Below are positions 16,412-25,332 of a stretch of 64,000 nt of DNA, one piece after another. Numbering within the stretch: the stretch's first letter is position 1; each line of letters starts with the position of its first letter. Location of the stretch: NCBI RefSeq assembly GCF_042677865.1, contig NZ_JBHUDD010000160.1:1-64000 (forward strand), read 5' to 3'. Under the pieces are notes generated by a model that saw only the letters and a list, made by a program, of their open reading frames with translations, ran no database searches and had not been told where the DNA came from. The stretch is from Lutimaribacter salitolerans. Lineage in GTDB: Bacteria; Pseudomonadota; Alphaproteobacteria; Rhodobacterales; Rhodobacteraceae. Position numbers and translations under genes: made by a program.

Positions 16412-17044
16412 CTATTGCGCCTCGACAAAGCACTGGATGCTGTCGGCCAGCTGGTCCGGCCCCAGATCGCGCCTGAAGAACTCGACAAACCCCTCGTCAG
16501 GAAAGGACAGGTACGAGAATGTCGAGTGATCGACAAGGTAGTAGTCCTCGTCGCCCTCTTCGGGTTCCTGCACCTGGAAATAGGTGCGATAGGCTTGGCT
16601 GGCGGCCTTGACCTGCTCGGGCGTGCCGGTCAGGCCCAGCATGCGCGGATGCAGGTTGTCGGTGAAATCGGCCAGCAGCTCGGGCGTGTCGCGCTGCGGA
16701 TCGACCGAGATGAAGACCGGCTTGACCATGATGCCGCGCTCTTCGAGGATGTCGACCGCCTCGGCGTTGCGGGCGGTGTCCAGCGGGCAGACATCGGGGC
16801 AAAACGCATATCCGAAATAGATCAGCGTCGGCATGTCGATCACATCCTCGTCGGTCACGGTCTGGCCGTCCTCGTCGATCAGGGTGAATGGTCCGCCGAT
16901 CTGGGCCGATCCGCCCGCCACCGCAGAGCCGCGACATTGCGCGAACTTGTCGTCCGACCCGCCGCCGCCCATGGTCACGAACCAAAGCCCGCCCAGAAAC
17001 ACCACGACCACGACACCTGCGGCGATTGCGTATAGACGTGTCAT
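16412..17044 (-). CDS. senC: SCO1/SenC (PrrC) copper chaperone
   Basis: The product is a 210-residue membrane-anchored thioredoxin-fold protein with an N-terminal helix (about 5-24) and a periplasmic domain. The copper site is CPDVCP (Cys82 and Cys86) plus His173 (VDHSTFSYL). It delivers copper to the CuA/CuB centres of cytochrome oxidase and, in Rhodobacter, also affects signalling to PrrB/RegB (family knowledge). It is divergent from regB with 81 bases between them, and regA follows on the same strand. Confidence 0.94.
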   Translation of the reverse strand: MTRLYAIAAGVVVVVFLGGLWFVTMGGGGSDDKFAQCRGSAVAGGSAQIGGPFTLIDEDGQTVTDEDVIDMPTLIYFGYAFCPDVCPLDTARNAEAVDILEERGIMVKPVFISVDPQRDTPELLADFTDNLHPRMLGLTGTPEQVKAASQAYRTYFQVQEPEEGDEDYYLVDHSTFSYLSFPDEGFVEFFRRDLGPDQLADSIQCFVEAQ

Positions 17045-17125
17045 CGGGTTTATCCTTTTGTCGGGTCAGCGTGGCCTGAGTGGCAAATATGGGTTGGTGG
17101 CGCATATTCAACGGCACACCAAGGG

Positions 17126-18544
17126 ATGCAACAGGACGAAAACGCGCAGATGGCACCTACGGATATCGGCATATTGAAAGGACGCGACCGGGGCAACTGG
17201 ATCCGGCTGCGCACCATCATCCTGTTGCGCTGGGGGGCGATCACCGGTCAGTTGTCAGCACTGATGGCGGCCAATCAGGTCTACAACCTGAACCTGGAAT
17301 ACGAACTGTGCCTGCTGGTGGTCGGCGTGTCGGTGATCGGCAACCTGATCGCGATGTTCATTTTCCCCGAGAACAAGCGCCTGTCGGAAACCGAAAACCT
17401 GCTGATGGTTCTGTTCGACCTGCTGCAACTGTCGCTGCTGCTGTATCTGACCGGCGGGCTGCACAATCCGTTCTCGGTGCTGATCCTGGGGCCGGTGGTG
17501 ATCTCGGCCAATGTGCTGACCATGCGGTCGACCGTCTTCCTGGGGCTGACGGCGATCGTGGCGGTCACGATCCTGTCCACGGCCTATCTGCCTATGCGCA
17601 GCATCGACGGGGCCGAGGTGCGGGTGCCCGATATCTTTATCTTTGGCAACTGGGTGTCGATCGTGATCGCCGTGGTGTTCCTGAGCATCTATTCCCGGCG
17701 GGTGACCGTGGAAATGCACACCATGTCGGATGCCTTGCAGGCCACGCAGATGGCGCTGTCGCGCGAACAGCGCCTGACCGATCTGGGCGGGGTGGTGGCG
17801 GCCGCCGCGCATGAGCTGGGCACACCGCTGGCCACGATCAAGCTGGCCAGTGCCGAACTGGTTGACGAGCTTGAGGATCGCCCCGACCTGGCCGACGATG
17901 CGCGGCTGATCCGCGATCAGGCGGATCGCTGCCGCGATATCCTGCGGTCGATGGGTCGCGCGGGCAAGGATGACCTGCATCTGCATCAGGCCCCGCTGAG
18001 CGCCGTGATCGAAGAGGCCGCCGAGCCGCATCGCGACCGCGGCAAACTGATGCTGTTCGACCTGCATCCCGTCGACGACGGCGCCGAGGCACATCCCGCC
18101 ATCCTGCGCCGGCCCGAGATCATCCATGGCCTGCGCAACCTGATCCAGAATGCCGTGGATTTCGCCAAGCAGACAGTCTGGATCGAGGCAACATGGAACG
18201 ACGACCGGATTTCCGTGCGGATCATGGATGACGGGCCCGGATTTCCGCAACAACTGCTGGGCCGGATCGGTGATCCGTTCATGCGGGTGCGCCGGGACGG
18301 CGAAAGCCGGTCCCAGCGCCCGGAATACGAAGGCATGGGGCTGGGCCTGTTCATCGCCAAGACCTTGCTGGAACGGACAGGGGCGGAACTGAGCTTTGCC
18401 AACGGGCACGACCCGTTCCTGACCCCGGCAGAGCATCCCGGGCGCAGCGGTGCCATCATCGAGGTGTCTTGGCCGCGCGACCGCATCGACGTGCGCGCCG
18501 CCGGTTTGCCGGTTACCGCCATGAACCAGCCGCTGCAGGGCTGA
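17126..18544 (+). CDS. regB: Redox sensor histidine kinase RegB/PrrB
   Basis: The product has 472 residues. Six hydrophobic segments (about 30-190) include the quinone-binding loop GGLHNPF at 110-116. The H-box AAAAHELGTPLATIKL carries His229. The redox box DQADRC places the regulatory Cys at 269, equivalent to Cys265 of R. capsulatus RegB. The ATPase domain follows (NLIQNAVDF, DDGPGF, GMGLGLFIAKTLLERTG). All known sensing residues are present, so the kinase should be functional and signal to RegA. Confidence 0.96.
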   Translation: MQQDENAQMAPTDIGILKGRDRGNWIRLRTIILLRWGAITGQLSALMAANQVYNLNLEYELCLLVVGVSVIGNLIAMFIFPENKRLSETENLLMVLFDLLQLSLLLYLTGGLHNPFSVLILGPVVISANVLTMRSTVFLGLTAIVAVTILSTAYLPMRSIDGAEVRVPDIFIFGNWVSIVIAVVFLSIYSRRVTVEMHTMSDALQATQMALSREQRLTDLGGVVAAAAHELGTPLATIKLASAELVDELEDRPDLADDARLIRDQADRCRDILRSMGRAGKDDLHLHQAPLSAVIEEAAEPHRDRGKLMLFDLHPVDDGAEAHPAILRRPEIIHGLRNLIQNAVDFAKQTVWIEATWNDDRISVRIMDDGPGFPQQLLGRIGDPFMRVRRDGESRSQRPEYEGMGLGLFIAKTLLERTGAELSFANGHDPFLTPAEHPGRSGAIIEVSWPRDRIDVRAAGLPVTAMNQPLQG

Positions 18545-18643
18545 AACATCCGGGGGTGGTGGCGGCGGGAGTGAAAACCTTAACACTTTGATAACCATTG
18601 GCGGTGCAACCTGTGGCGATTGCATCTGACAGGGAACAGGCAG

Positions 18644-20197
18644 ATGGGCGCAGGTCTGGAATTGCTCGCGGTGGCCTTTGCCGCACTGATCGGCGCTGCG
18701 GCGGCAGTGCTGTTTCTGCATTGGCTGACCCGGAGCGGATCGGGGCGTGTGAATCATAAAGCGCAATCTGATCAAGAGTTTGAGCCTGCGTCGACGGTGT
18801 TTGTCTTTTCCGGGCGTGACCTTTTGGACATCTCCGATTCATCAGGTTTCTTTGATCAGCGCCTGTCACGTGCAACCCGCGACGACTGGGAGGCCGTGGC
18901 CCGGCAGCTTTCCTTGCGATTCGCGGGGTTTCCGCAAGCGCCAGGCGACCTGCGACAGGGCATAACCGAGCTTTTCCCGAACGACACAAAAGACCCCGGC
19001 AAGCTGACCGCGCTGCGATCCGGCGACACGGTGCGCCTGACGATGCATGGTGACCCGCGCGAGGGGTTGAGCGGCTCTGCCCTGCACCGGATGCAGAACG
19101 CGCTGATCGAACTGCGCGTGATGCGCAAAAGCCTGTCGCACACGCCCAACCCGATCTTTGCGCGCGACGGCAACGGCGCGATCCTGTGGGCCAACACCGC
19201 CTATATGAAGCTGGCCGCCGAACTGGGATATGAAAGCGAAGGGATCGGCGGTACGCCGCCCGAGCTGTTCGAACCGCTGGCGGCGCAAAAAGGTGGATAC
19301 AGCCAGCGGCGTGACTGCCTGACCGAACCGGGAGGCGACGCCAAACGCTGGTATGATATCTGCGCCATAGATGCGGGCCCGCGCGAGATCACCTTTGCCA
19401 TGAACGTCGACACCGTGGTCAAGGCCGAGATCGCGCAGCGCAATTTCGTGCAGACGCTGACCAAGACCTTTGCGCATCTGTCGATCGGCCTTGCGATTTT
19501 CAACCGCGACCGGCAGCTGGCGCTGTTCAACCCCGCATTGGTGGATCTGACCGAGCTGCCGGTGGATTTCCTCAGCGGTCGACCCGCGATCCGCTGCTTT
19601 TTCGACATGATGCGCGAAAAACAGATGATGCCCGAGCCAAAGAACTATTCCAGCTGGCGCGAACGGATCGGTACGCTGGTGGCTGCGGCCTCGGATGGCA
19701 GTTTTCACGAAACCTGGTCGCTGCCCTCGGGGCAGACCTATCGCGTAACGGGGCGGCCCCATCCCGATGGCGCGGTTGCCTTCCTGTTTGAGGATATCAG
19801 CCACGAAGTGTCGATGACCCGCAGTTTCCGCAGTGAACTGGCCCTTGGCAATGCGGTGCTGGACCAGATGGATGCGGCCATGGCGGTGTTCACCGCCGAC
19901 GGGGTTCTGGCGTTTTCCAACTCCGAGTTCCGCCGGGTCTGGGCCTTTGATCCCGACAGCGCCTTTGCCGATACCTCGATCAACGATGCACTGGCGATCT
20001 GGCGACGGAAATCCGCCGCGCATGCGCCCTGGGATCAGGTGGAAACCGCGCTGATGGCGGCGATCCGGCTGGACAATGCGGTGATCGACATGACCGATGG
20101 CAGCCGCCGGATCTGCAAGGTGCGGCCCCTGATAAACGGCGCCCGCATGGTGGCCTTTGCCCGCGAGGCGCAGATGGCCGAAAGCGGCGCGGCGTAA
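18644..20197 (+). CDS. Membrane-anchored PAS-domain protein without a kinase domain
   Basis: The product has 517 residues. I chose the ATG at 18644, preceded by AGGGAACAGGC, over a TTG 24 bases upstream. One N-terminal transmembrane helix (about 5-25) is followed by cytoplasmic PAS-like modules: SHTPNPIFARDGNGAILWAN (about 164-183), a central one (HLSIGLAIFNRDRQLALFN) and one near the C terminus (MDAAMAVFTADGVLAFSN). Sensor kinases would continue with an H-box and ATPase; this protein ends after the last PAS. It sits 48 bases upstream of tsaE. The output and ligand are unknown; it may act by protein contacts. Confidence 0.75.
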   Translation: MGAGLELLAVAFAALIGAAAAVLFLHWLTRSGSGRVNHKAQSDQEFEPASTVFVFSGRDLLDISDSSGFFDQRLSRATRDDWEAVARQLSLRFAGFPQAPGDLRQGITELFPNDTKDPGKLTALRSGDTVRLTMHGDPREGLSGSALHRMQNALIELRVMRKSLSHTPNPIFARDGNGAILWANTAYMKLAAELGYESEGIGGTPPELFEPLAAQKGGYSQRRDCLTEPGGDAKRWYDICAIDAGPREITFAMNVDTVVKAEIAQRNFVQTLTKTFAHLSIGLAIFNRDRQLALFNPALVDLTELPVDFLSGRPAIRCFFDMMREKQMMPEPKNYSSWRERIGTLVAAASDGSFHETWSLPSGQTYRVTGRPHPDGAVAFLFEDISHEVSMTRSFRSELALGNAVLDQMDAAMAVFTADGVLAFSNSEFRRVWAFDPDSAFADTSINDALAIWRRKSAAHAPWDQVETALMAAIRLDNAVIDMTDGSRRICKVRPLINGARMVAFAREAQMAESGAA

Positions 20198-20245
20198 CCC
20201 GCCAAACCCGCTTGCAGCTACAGGCAGTCACGTTACTGTCGCGCC

Positions 20246-20722
20246 ATGCCTGACGACATCACCCATCACCATGACCTGCACAGCCCCGACGCCACCGCCG
20301 ATCTGGCCGCACGGCTGGGCGCGCGGTTGCGCGCAGGCGATGTGCTGCTGCTGGAAGGGCCGATCGGGGCAGGCAAGACGCATTTCGCCCGCGCGCTGAT
20401 CCAGTCGCTGCTGTCGGTGCCCGAGGATGTGCCCTCGCCCACCTTCACGCTTGTGCAGGTCTATGACGGGCCGGGGGCGGCGATCTGGCACAGCGATCTC
20501 TATCGCCTGACCCACCCGGACGAAGTCGCCGAGCTGGGCCTGACCGATGCCTTTGACGACGCGATCTGCCTTGTGGAATGGCCCGACCGGCTGGGCGATC
20601 TGGCCCCGAAATCGGCCCTGCACCTGTCTTTCGCACCCGGCGCGCATGATGACGCCCGCCGCCTGACCCTGCGCTGGAGCGATCCGCGCTGGACCGGGCG
20701 GATCAAAGGAATTGCCCCATGA
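20246..20722 (+). CDS. tsaE: tRNA threonylcarbamoyladenosine synthesis ATPase
   Basis: The product is a 158-residue P-loop ATPase with Walker A GPIGAGKTHF (about 38-47) and the family motifs PSPTFTLVQVY and HSDLYRL. It assists TsaB/TsaD in the t6A37 modification of tRNA. It begins a run of overlapping genes: its stop overlaps the next start by 4 bases. In alphaproteobacteria tsaE commonly heads the cluster tsaE-amgK-murU-addBA. Confidence 0.95.
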   Translation: MPDDITHHHDLHSPDATADLAARLGARLRAGDVLLLEGPIGAGKTHFARALIQSLLSVPEDVPSPTFTLVQVYDGPGAAIWHSDLYRLTHPDEVAELGLTDAFDDAICLVEWPDRLGDLAPKSALHLSFAPGAHDDARRLTLRWSDPRWTGRIKGIAP

Positions 20723-21744
20723 CCGACCGCGCGGCGCTGGCCCAGGCGTTTCTGGACACGACCGATTGGCGCGGGGGCACGCGCACCCTGCTGGCCGGCG
20801 ATGCGTCGAACCGCCGGTACGACCGCGTGCATCATCCTGAAACCGGACAGACCGCCGTTCTGATGGATGCCGACCCGGCCAAGGGCGAGGATGTGCGCCC
20901 CTTTGTCACCATCGCCCGCCATCTGACCGCACAGGGCCTGAGCGCGCCCAGGATATGGGCCGAGGACCCCGCGCAGGGCTTTTTGCTGATCGAGGATCTG
21001 GGCGACGCCCTGTTCGCGCGGGTGGTGATCGCTGAACCGGCGCTGGAACAGACCCTGTATCGCGCCGCCACCGATGTGCTGACCACGCTGCACGCCGCGC
21101 CCCTGCCCTCTGGCCTGAAACCCTATGATCCGGCGCTGATGACTCAACTGGCCGGGTTGGCCCATGACTGGTATCTGCGCGGCACGAGCGGCCCGGATGA
21201 TCGCGCAAAACAGGCGTTTTGCGCTGCGTTCGAGCCGCTTTTGAACCAAGTGACCGACCCCGCCGATGTCCTGATCCAGCGCGATTATCATGCCGAAAAC
21301 CTGCTGTGGCTGCCGGATCGCGCAGGGGTGGCGCGCGTTGGCCTGCTGGATTTTCAGGATGCGATGCTGGGGCATCGGGCCTATGATCTGGTATCGCTGT
21401 TGCAGGACGCGCGGCGCGACGTGCCCCCGGTGATCGAGTCGCAGATGGTCGCGCGTTTCGTGTCCGAGAACGATCTGGACCCGACGGCATTCGATGTCGC
21501 CTATGCCGCGCTGGGGGCGCAGCGCAACATGCGTATCCTCGGCGTCTTTGCCCGGCTGTCGCTGCGCGATGGCAAGACCCATTACATCGATCTGATCCCG
21601 CGTGTCTGGGATTATCTGATCCGCGATCTGGACCATCCGGCGCTGTCGGATATCCGTGCGCTGGTGCTGGATGCGCTGCCCGAACCCGATGCCACCCTGC
21701 TGCAAGGATTGAAAGACCAATGCGGAACGATCCCGAAGCAGTGA
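20719..21744 (+). CDS. amgK: Anomeric N-acetylmuramate/N-acetylglucosamine kinase (AmgK-like)
   Basis: The product is a 341-residue aminoglycoside phosphotransferase-fold kinase. The catalytic loop QRDYHAENLLWLP (about 190-202) and the metal-binding LLDFQDAMLG (about 210-219) are clear. In Pseudomonas and Caulobacter AmgK phosphorylates MurNAc at the anomeric carbon so that MurU can form UDP-MurNAc, bypassing de novo synthesis and fosfomycin inhibition. The adjacent murU and the overlap support this assignment. Substrate is inferred from context. Confidence 0.85.
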   Translation: MTDRAALAQAFLDTTDWRGGTRTLLAGDASNRRYDRVHHPETGQTAVLMDADPAKGEDVRPFVTIARHLTAQGLSAPRIWAEDPAQGFLLIEDLGDALFARVVIAEPALEQTLYRAATDVLTTLHAAPLPSGLKPYDPALMTQLAGLAHDWYLRGTSGPDDRAKQAFCAAFEPLLNQVTDPADVLIQRDYHAENLLWLPDRAGVARVGLLDFQDAMLGHRAYDLVSLLQDARRDVPPVIESQMVARFVSENDLDPTAFDVAYAALGAQRNMRILGVFARLSLRDGKTHYIDLIPRVWDYLIRDLDHPALSDIRALVLDALPEPDATLLQGLKDQCGTIPKQ

Positions 21745-22409
21745 TGCTGTTTGCCGCCGGGTTCGGCACGCGGATGGGCGTGCTGACCCGCGACCGGCCA
21801 AAGCCGCTGATCCCGGTGGCGGGGCGGGCGCTGCTGGATCATGCGCTGGATCTGGTGGCCGATACCGGCCTGCGCCCGGTGGTGAACACGCATTATCTGG
21901 GCGACCAGATCGCCGATCATCTGGCGGGGCGGGATGTGGCAATCTCGCACGAATACCCTGATATTCTGGAAACCGGTGGTGGGCTCCGGCAGGCGCTGCC
22001 GTTGCTGGGTAACGGGCCGGTTTTTACCCTGAACACCGATGCGGTATGGGACGGGCCGAACCCGTTGACGCTGCTGCGCGATGCCTGGGATGGGGCGCGG
22101 ATGGATGCGCTGCTGGTCACCGTTCCTGCGCAAAATGCCGTTGGCCACGCTGGAACGGGTGATTTTCTGGCCGATGCGCAGGGGCGGCTGACGCGCGGGC
22201 CGGGGCAGATTTACGCCGGAACGCAGATCATCCGCACCGAACTGCTGGCTGACATTCCCGATCGCGCATTCTCGCTCAACCTGCTGTGGGATCGCATGCT
22301 GGCGGCGGGGCGCGTTCATGGCCTGTCCTACCCCGGTCGTTGGTGCGATGTCGGCCACCCCGAGGGCATCGCCCTGGCCGAAGCCATGATCGGGGGCCGC
22401 GATGTTTGA
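21720..22409 (+). CDS. murU: N-acetylmuramate-1-phosphate uridylyltransferase (MurU-like)
   Basis: The product is a 229-residue nucleotidyltransferase. The UTP-binding signature LFAAGFGTRMGVLTRDRPKP (about 10-29) and the metal Asp in FTLNTDAVWDG are typical. With AmgK it forms the short cell-wall recycling route giving UDP-MurNAc. The ATG at 21720 overlaps amgK by 25 bases; a second in-frame ATG at 21744 (TGATG) would remove 8 residues just before the nucleotide loop and is a possible alternative. Confidence 0.85.
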   Translation: MRNDPEAVMLFAAGFGTRMGVLTRDRPKPLIPVAGRALLDHALDLVADTGLRPVVNTHYLGDQIADHLAGRDVAISHEYPDILETGGGLRQALPLLGNGPVFTLNTDAVWDGPNPLTLLRDAWDGARMDALLVTVPAQNAVGHAGTGDFLADAQGRLTRGPGQIYAGTQIIRTELLADIPDRAFSLNLLWDRMLAAGRVHGLSYPGRWCDVGHPEGIALAEAMIGGRDV

Positions 22410-25332
22410 CGCCTCGGACCGTCCTCGGGTCTTTGGTCTGCCGCCCGGCGTGGATTTCCCCGCAGAACTGGTGCGCCGCCTGACCGATGCCCATGCCGAT
22501 CAGCCGCCCGAGGCGCTGTCGCGCGTGCGGCTGATCGTCAACACCAGCCGCATGGCGCGGCGCATCACCGACCTGTTCGCCCATGGCCCTGCCCGCCTGC
22601 TGCCCCGAATCGAGCTGGTGACCGACCTGCCCGAGGCGCGGCTGCTGCGTGGTATCCCGCCCGCCGTGCCGCCCCTGCGCCGCCGTCTGGAGATCACGCG
22701 GCTGGTCGCGGGCCTGCTGGATCAGGCCCCCGATCTGGCCCCGCGTGCGGCATTGTATGACCTGTCGGACTCGCTCGCCGCCCTGATGGATGAAATGCAT
22801 GGCGAGGGTGTGTCGCCGCAGGTTCTCTATGATCTGGACGTGTCGAACCATTCCGAGCACTGGGCGCGGTCGCTGCGGTTTCTGCAGATCGTTCAGCACT
22901 ATTTCGACCGCGCGGGCGAGGCCCCGGATGTGGAAACCCGCCAACGCCTTGTGGTCGCGGCTTTGGGCAAGCTTTGGGACACTGAGCCACCGCAAGGGCC
23001 GGTCATACTGGCAGGCTCGACCGGGTCGCGCGGCACCACGATGTTGCTGATGCAGGCGGTGGCGCGACTGCCGCAGGGGGCCATCGTGCTGCCGGGCTAT
23101 GATTTCGACATGAGCGCGGACACATGGGCCGATCTGGACGATGCCCTGACCGCCGAGGATCACCCGCAATACCGCTTTCGCGCGCTGATGCACCGGCTGG
23201 GGATCGGCCCCGGCGACGTCAGGCGCTGGACCGGGACAACGCCGCCGAACCCGGCGCGCAACCGGCTGGTGTCGCTGGCGCTGCGCCCTGCTCCGGTGAC
23301 CGACCGCTGGCTGGCCGAGGGGCCGGATCTTGGCCCGCTGACTCCCGCCTTTGACGGTGTGACCCTGCTTGAGGCGCCATCGCAACGCGACGAGGCGCTG
23401 GCGATCGCCATGCGGCTGCGACAGGCCGCCGAGGAAGGGATCACCGCTGCGCTGATCACGCCCGACCGGATGCTGACCCGGCAGGTGACGGCGGCGCTGG
23501 ATCGCTGGGGCATCCTGCCCGATGACAGCGCCGGCACGCCGCTGCAACTAACGCCGCCGGGGCGGTTTCTGCGGCTTGTTGCGGCTCTGTTTCACCGCAA
23601 ATCGGATGCGGCGGCGTTGGTGGCGCTGTTGAAACACCCGCTGACGCACACCGGCAGCCATCGGGGCAATCACCTGCGCTGGACGCATGAGCTGGAGCTG
23701 TATCTGCGCAAGAAGGGCCTGCCACATCCGTCGGTCACGGATTTGCAGGGCTTTGCCGAAAGGCACGACGGTGCGGGTGATTGGGCCGCGTGGATCGCTG
23801 ACTGCCTGACAGGGCAACAGGACGGCGCAGAGTTGCCTTTGGCCGAGCATGTTTCGCGGCATCTGGCGCTGGCCGCCCGCATTGCACAAGGGCCAGAGGG
23901 GGTGGGTCACGGCGATCTGTGGGGCGAAAAGCCCGGTCGCGAGGCGTTGAAGGCCGTGACCGAGTTGCAGACCGAGGCCGAGGCGGGCGGCCCGATGGGG
24001 CCTGCCGATTATGCGGCTCTGTTCAACGCGATCCTGCAACGGGGCGAGGTGCGCGAGCGTGACGCGCCGCACCCGCGCATCCTGATCTGGGGCACGCTTG
24101 AGGCGCGGGTGCAGGGGGCCGACCTGCTGATCCTGGGCGGTCTGAACGAGGGCACATGGCCCGAAATGCCCGCGCCCGATCCCTGGCTGAACCGGCAGAT
24201 GCGCCATGATGCGGGTCTGTTGCTGCCCGAACGGCGGATCGGCCTGTCAGCGCATGATTTCCAGCAAGCGATTGCCGCGCCACAGGTCTGGCTGACCCGG
24301 TCGATCCGGTCGGACGACGCGCAGACCGTGCCGTCGCGCTGGCTGAACCGGCTGCTGAACCTGACCGGCGGATTACGCGATCAGGGCGGCGACGCGGCGA
24401 TTGCCGAGGCGCGGGCGCGCGGGGCCGATTGGCTGGACCTGACCCGCGCGCTGGAGGAACCGGGGCAGACGCCCCCGGCGCACCGCCCTGCCCCGCGCCC
24501 GCCGCTGGACGCGCGGCCAAGGCAGTTGTCGGTCACCGAAATCAAGCGGCTGGTGCGCGACCCTTATGCGATCTATGCCAAGCACGTGCTGCGCCTGCGT
24601 CCGCTGGACCCGCTGATGCGCGCACCGGATGCCCTGCTGCGCGGGATCGTCATTCACGAAGTGCTGGAGAAATTCGTCAAGGGTGTGACCCAGCATGACG
24701 CCCCCCTGACGCCCGAAGCCCTGATGCAGATAACCGAGACTGTTCTGGCCCAGAACGTGCCCTGGCCTGACACGCGTGCGCTGTGGCACGCGCGGTTGCA
24801 ACGCGTGTCGGACTGGTTCGTTACCTCTGAATCCGCGCGGCTGGCCACGGCGCAACCCACGGGTTTCGAGATCAAGGGCAGCCATGCCCTGCGCGATCCG
24901 GTTTTTACCCTGACCGCAACCGCCGACCGGATCGACCGCGACGATCACGGGCGGTTGCATATCTATGATTACAAGACCGGCGCGCTACCCTCGACCGCGC
25001 AGCAGGAGAAGTTCGACAAGCAACTGCTGCTCGAGGCCGCGATGGCCGCCGAGGGCGCGTTTGCCGGGCTTGACCCCGCCCCGGTGGCGCGCGCGCTGTT
25101 CATCGGTCTGGGCAGCGATGCCAAGGAAGGGCCTGCCCCGTTGGATAAGCACCCGCCCGCGCGGGTGTGGGAGGAATTCTCGGCGCTGGTTTCCGCTTAT
25201 CTGGACCCTGAAAAGGGCTTTGCCGCCCGCCGCGCGCTGTTCAAGGAAACCGATGTGTCGGACTATGACCAACTGGCGCGCTTTGGCGAGTGGGACACCA
25301 CCCAGGACCCCGTGCCAGAGGATCTGGCATGA
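22402..25332 (+). CDS. addB: Double-strand break repair protein AddB
   Basis: The product has 976 residues and is the second subunit of the AddAB helicase-nuclease that resects double-strand ends for RecA. The N-terminal part is a degenerate helicase-like region (NTSRMARRITDLF near the start), as usual for alphaproteobacterial AddB. The C-terminal RecB-like nuclease domain carries the IYDYKTG motif at about 855-861. It overlaps murU by 8 bases and addA by 4 bases, so it is part of the same transcript. Confidence 0.95.
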   Translation: MFDASDRPRVFGLPPGVDFPAELVRRLTDAHADQPPEALSRVRLIVNTSRMARRITDLFAHGPARLLPRIELVTDLPEARLLRGIPPAVPPLRRRLEITRLVAGLLDQAPDLAPRAALYDLSDSLAALMDEMHGEGVSPQVLYDLDVSNHSEHWARSLRFLQIVQHYFDRAGEAPDVETRQRLVVAALGKLWDTEPPQGPVILAGSTGSRGTTMLLMQAVARLPQGAIVLPGYDFDMSADTWADLDDALTAEDHPQYRFRALMHRLGIGPGDVRRWTGTTPPNPARNRLVSLALRPAPVTDRWLAEGPDLGPLTPAFDGVTLLEAPSQRDEALAIAMRLRQAAEEGITAALITPDRMLTRQVTAALDRWGILPDDSAGTPLQLTPPGRFLRLVAALFHRKSDAAALVALLKHPLTHTGSHRGNHLRWTHELELYLRKKGLPHPSVTDLQGFAERHDGAGDWAAWIADCLTGQQDGAELPLAEHVSRHLALAARIAQGPEGVGHGDLWGEKPGREALKAVTELQTEAEAGGPMGPADYAALFNAILQRGEVRERDAPHPRILIWGTLEARVQGADLLILGGLNEGTWPEMPAPDPWLNRQMRHDAGLLLPERRIGLSAHDFQQAIAAPQVWLTRSIRSDDAQTVPSRWLNRLLNLTGGLRDQGGDAAIAEARARGADWLDLTRALEEPGQTPPAHRPAPRPPLDARPRQLSVTEIKRLVRDPYAIYAKHVLRLRPLDPLMRAPDALLRGIVIHEVLEKFVKGVTQHDAPLTPEALMQITETVLAQNVPWPDTRALWHARLQRVSDWFVTSESARLATAQPTGFEIKGSHALRDPVFTLTATADRIDRDDHGRLHIYDYKTGALPSTAQQEKFDKQLLLEAAMAAEGAFAGLDPAPVARALFIGLGSDAKEGPAPLDKHPPARVWEEFSALVSAYLDPEKGFAARRALFKETDVSDYDQLARFGEWDTTQDPVPEDLA

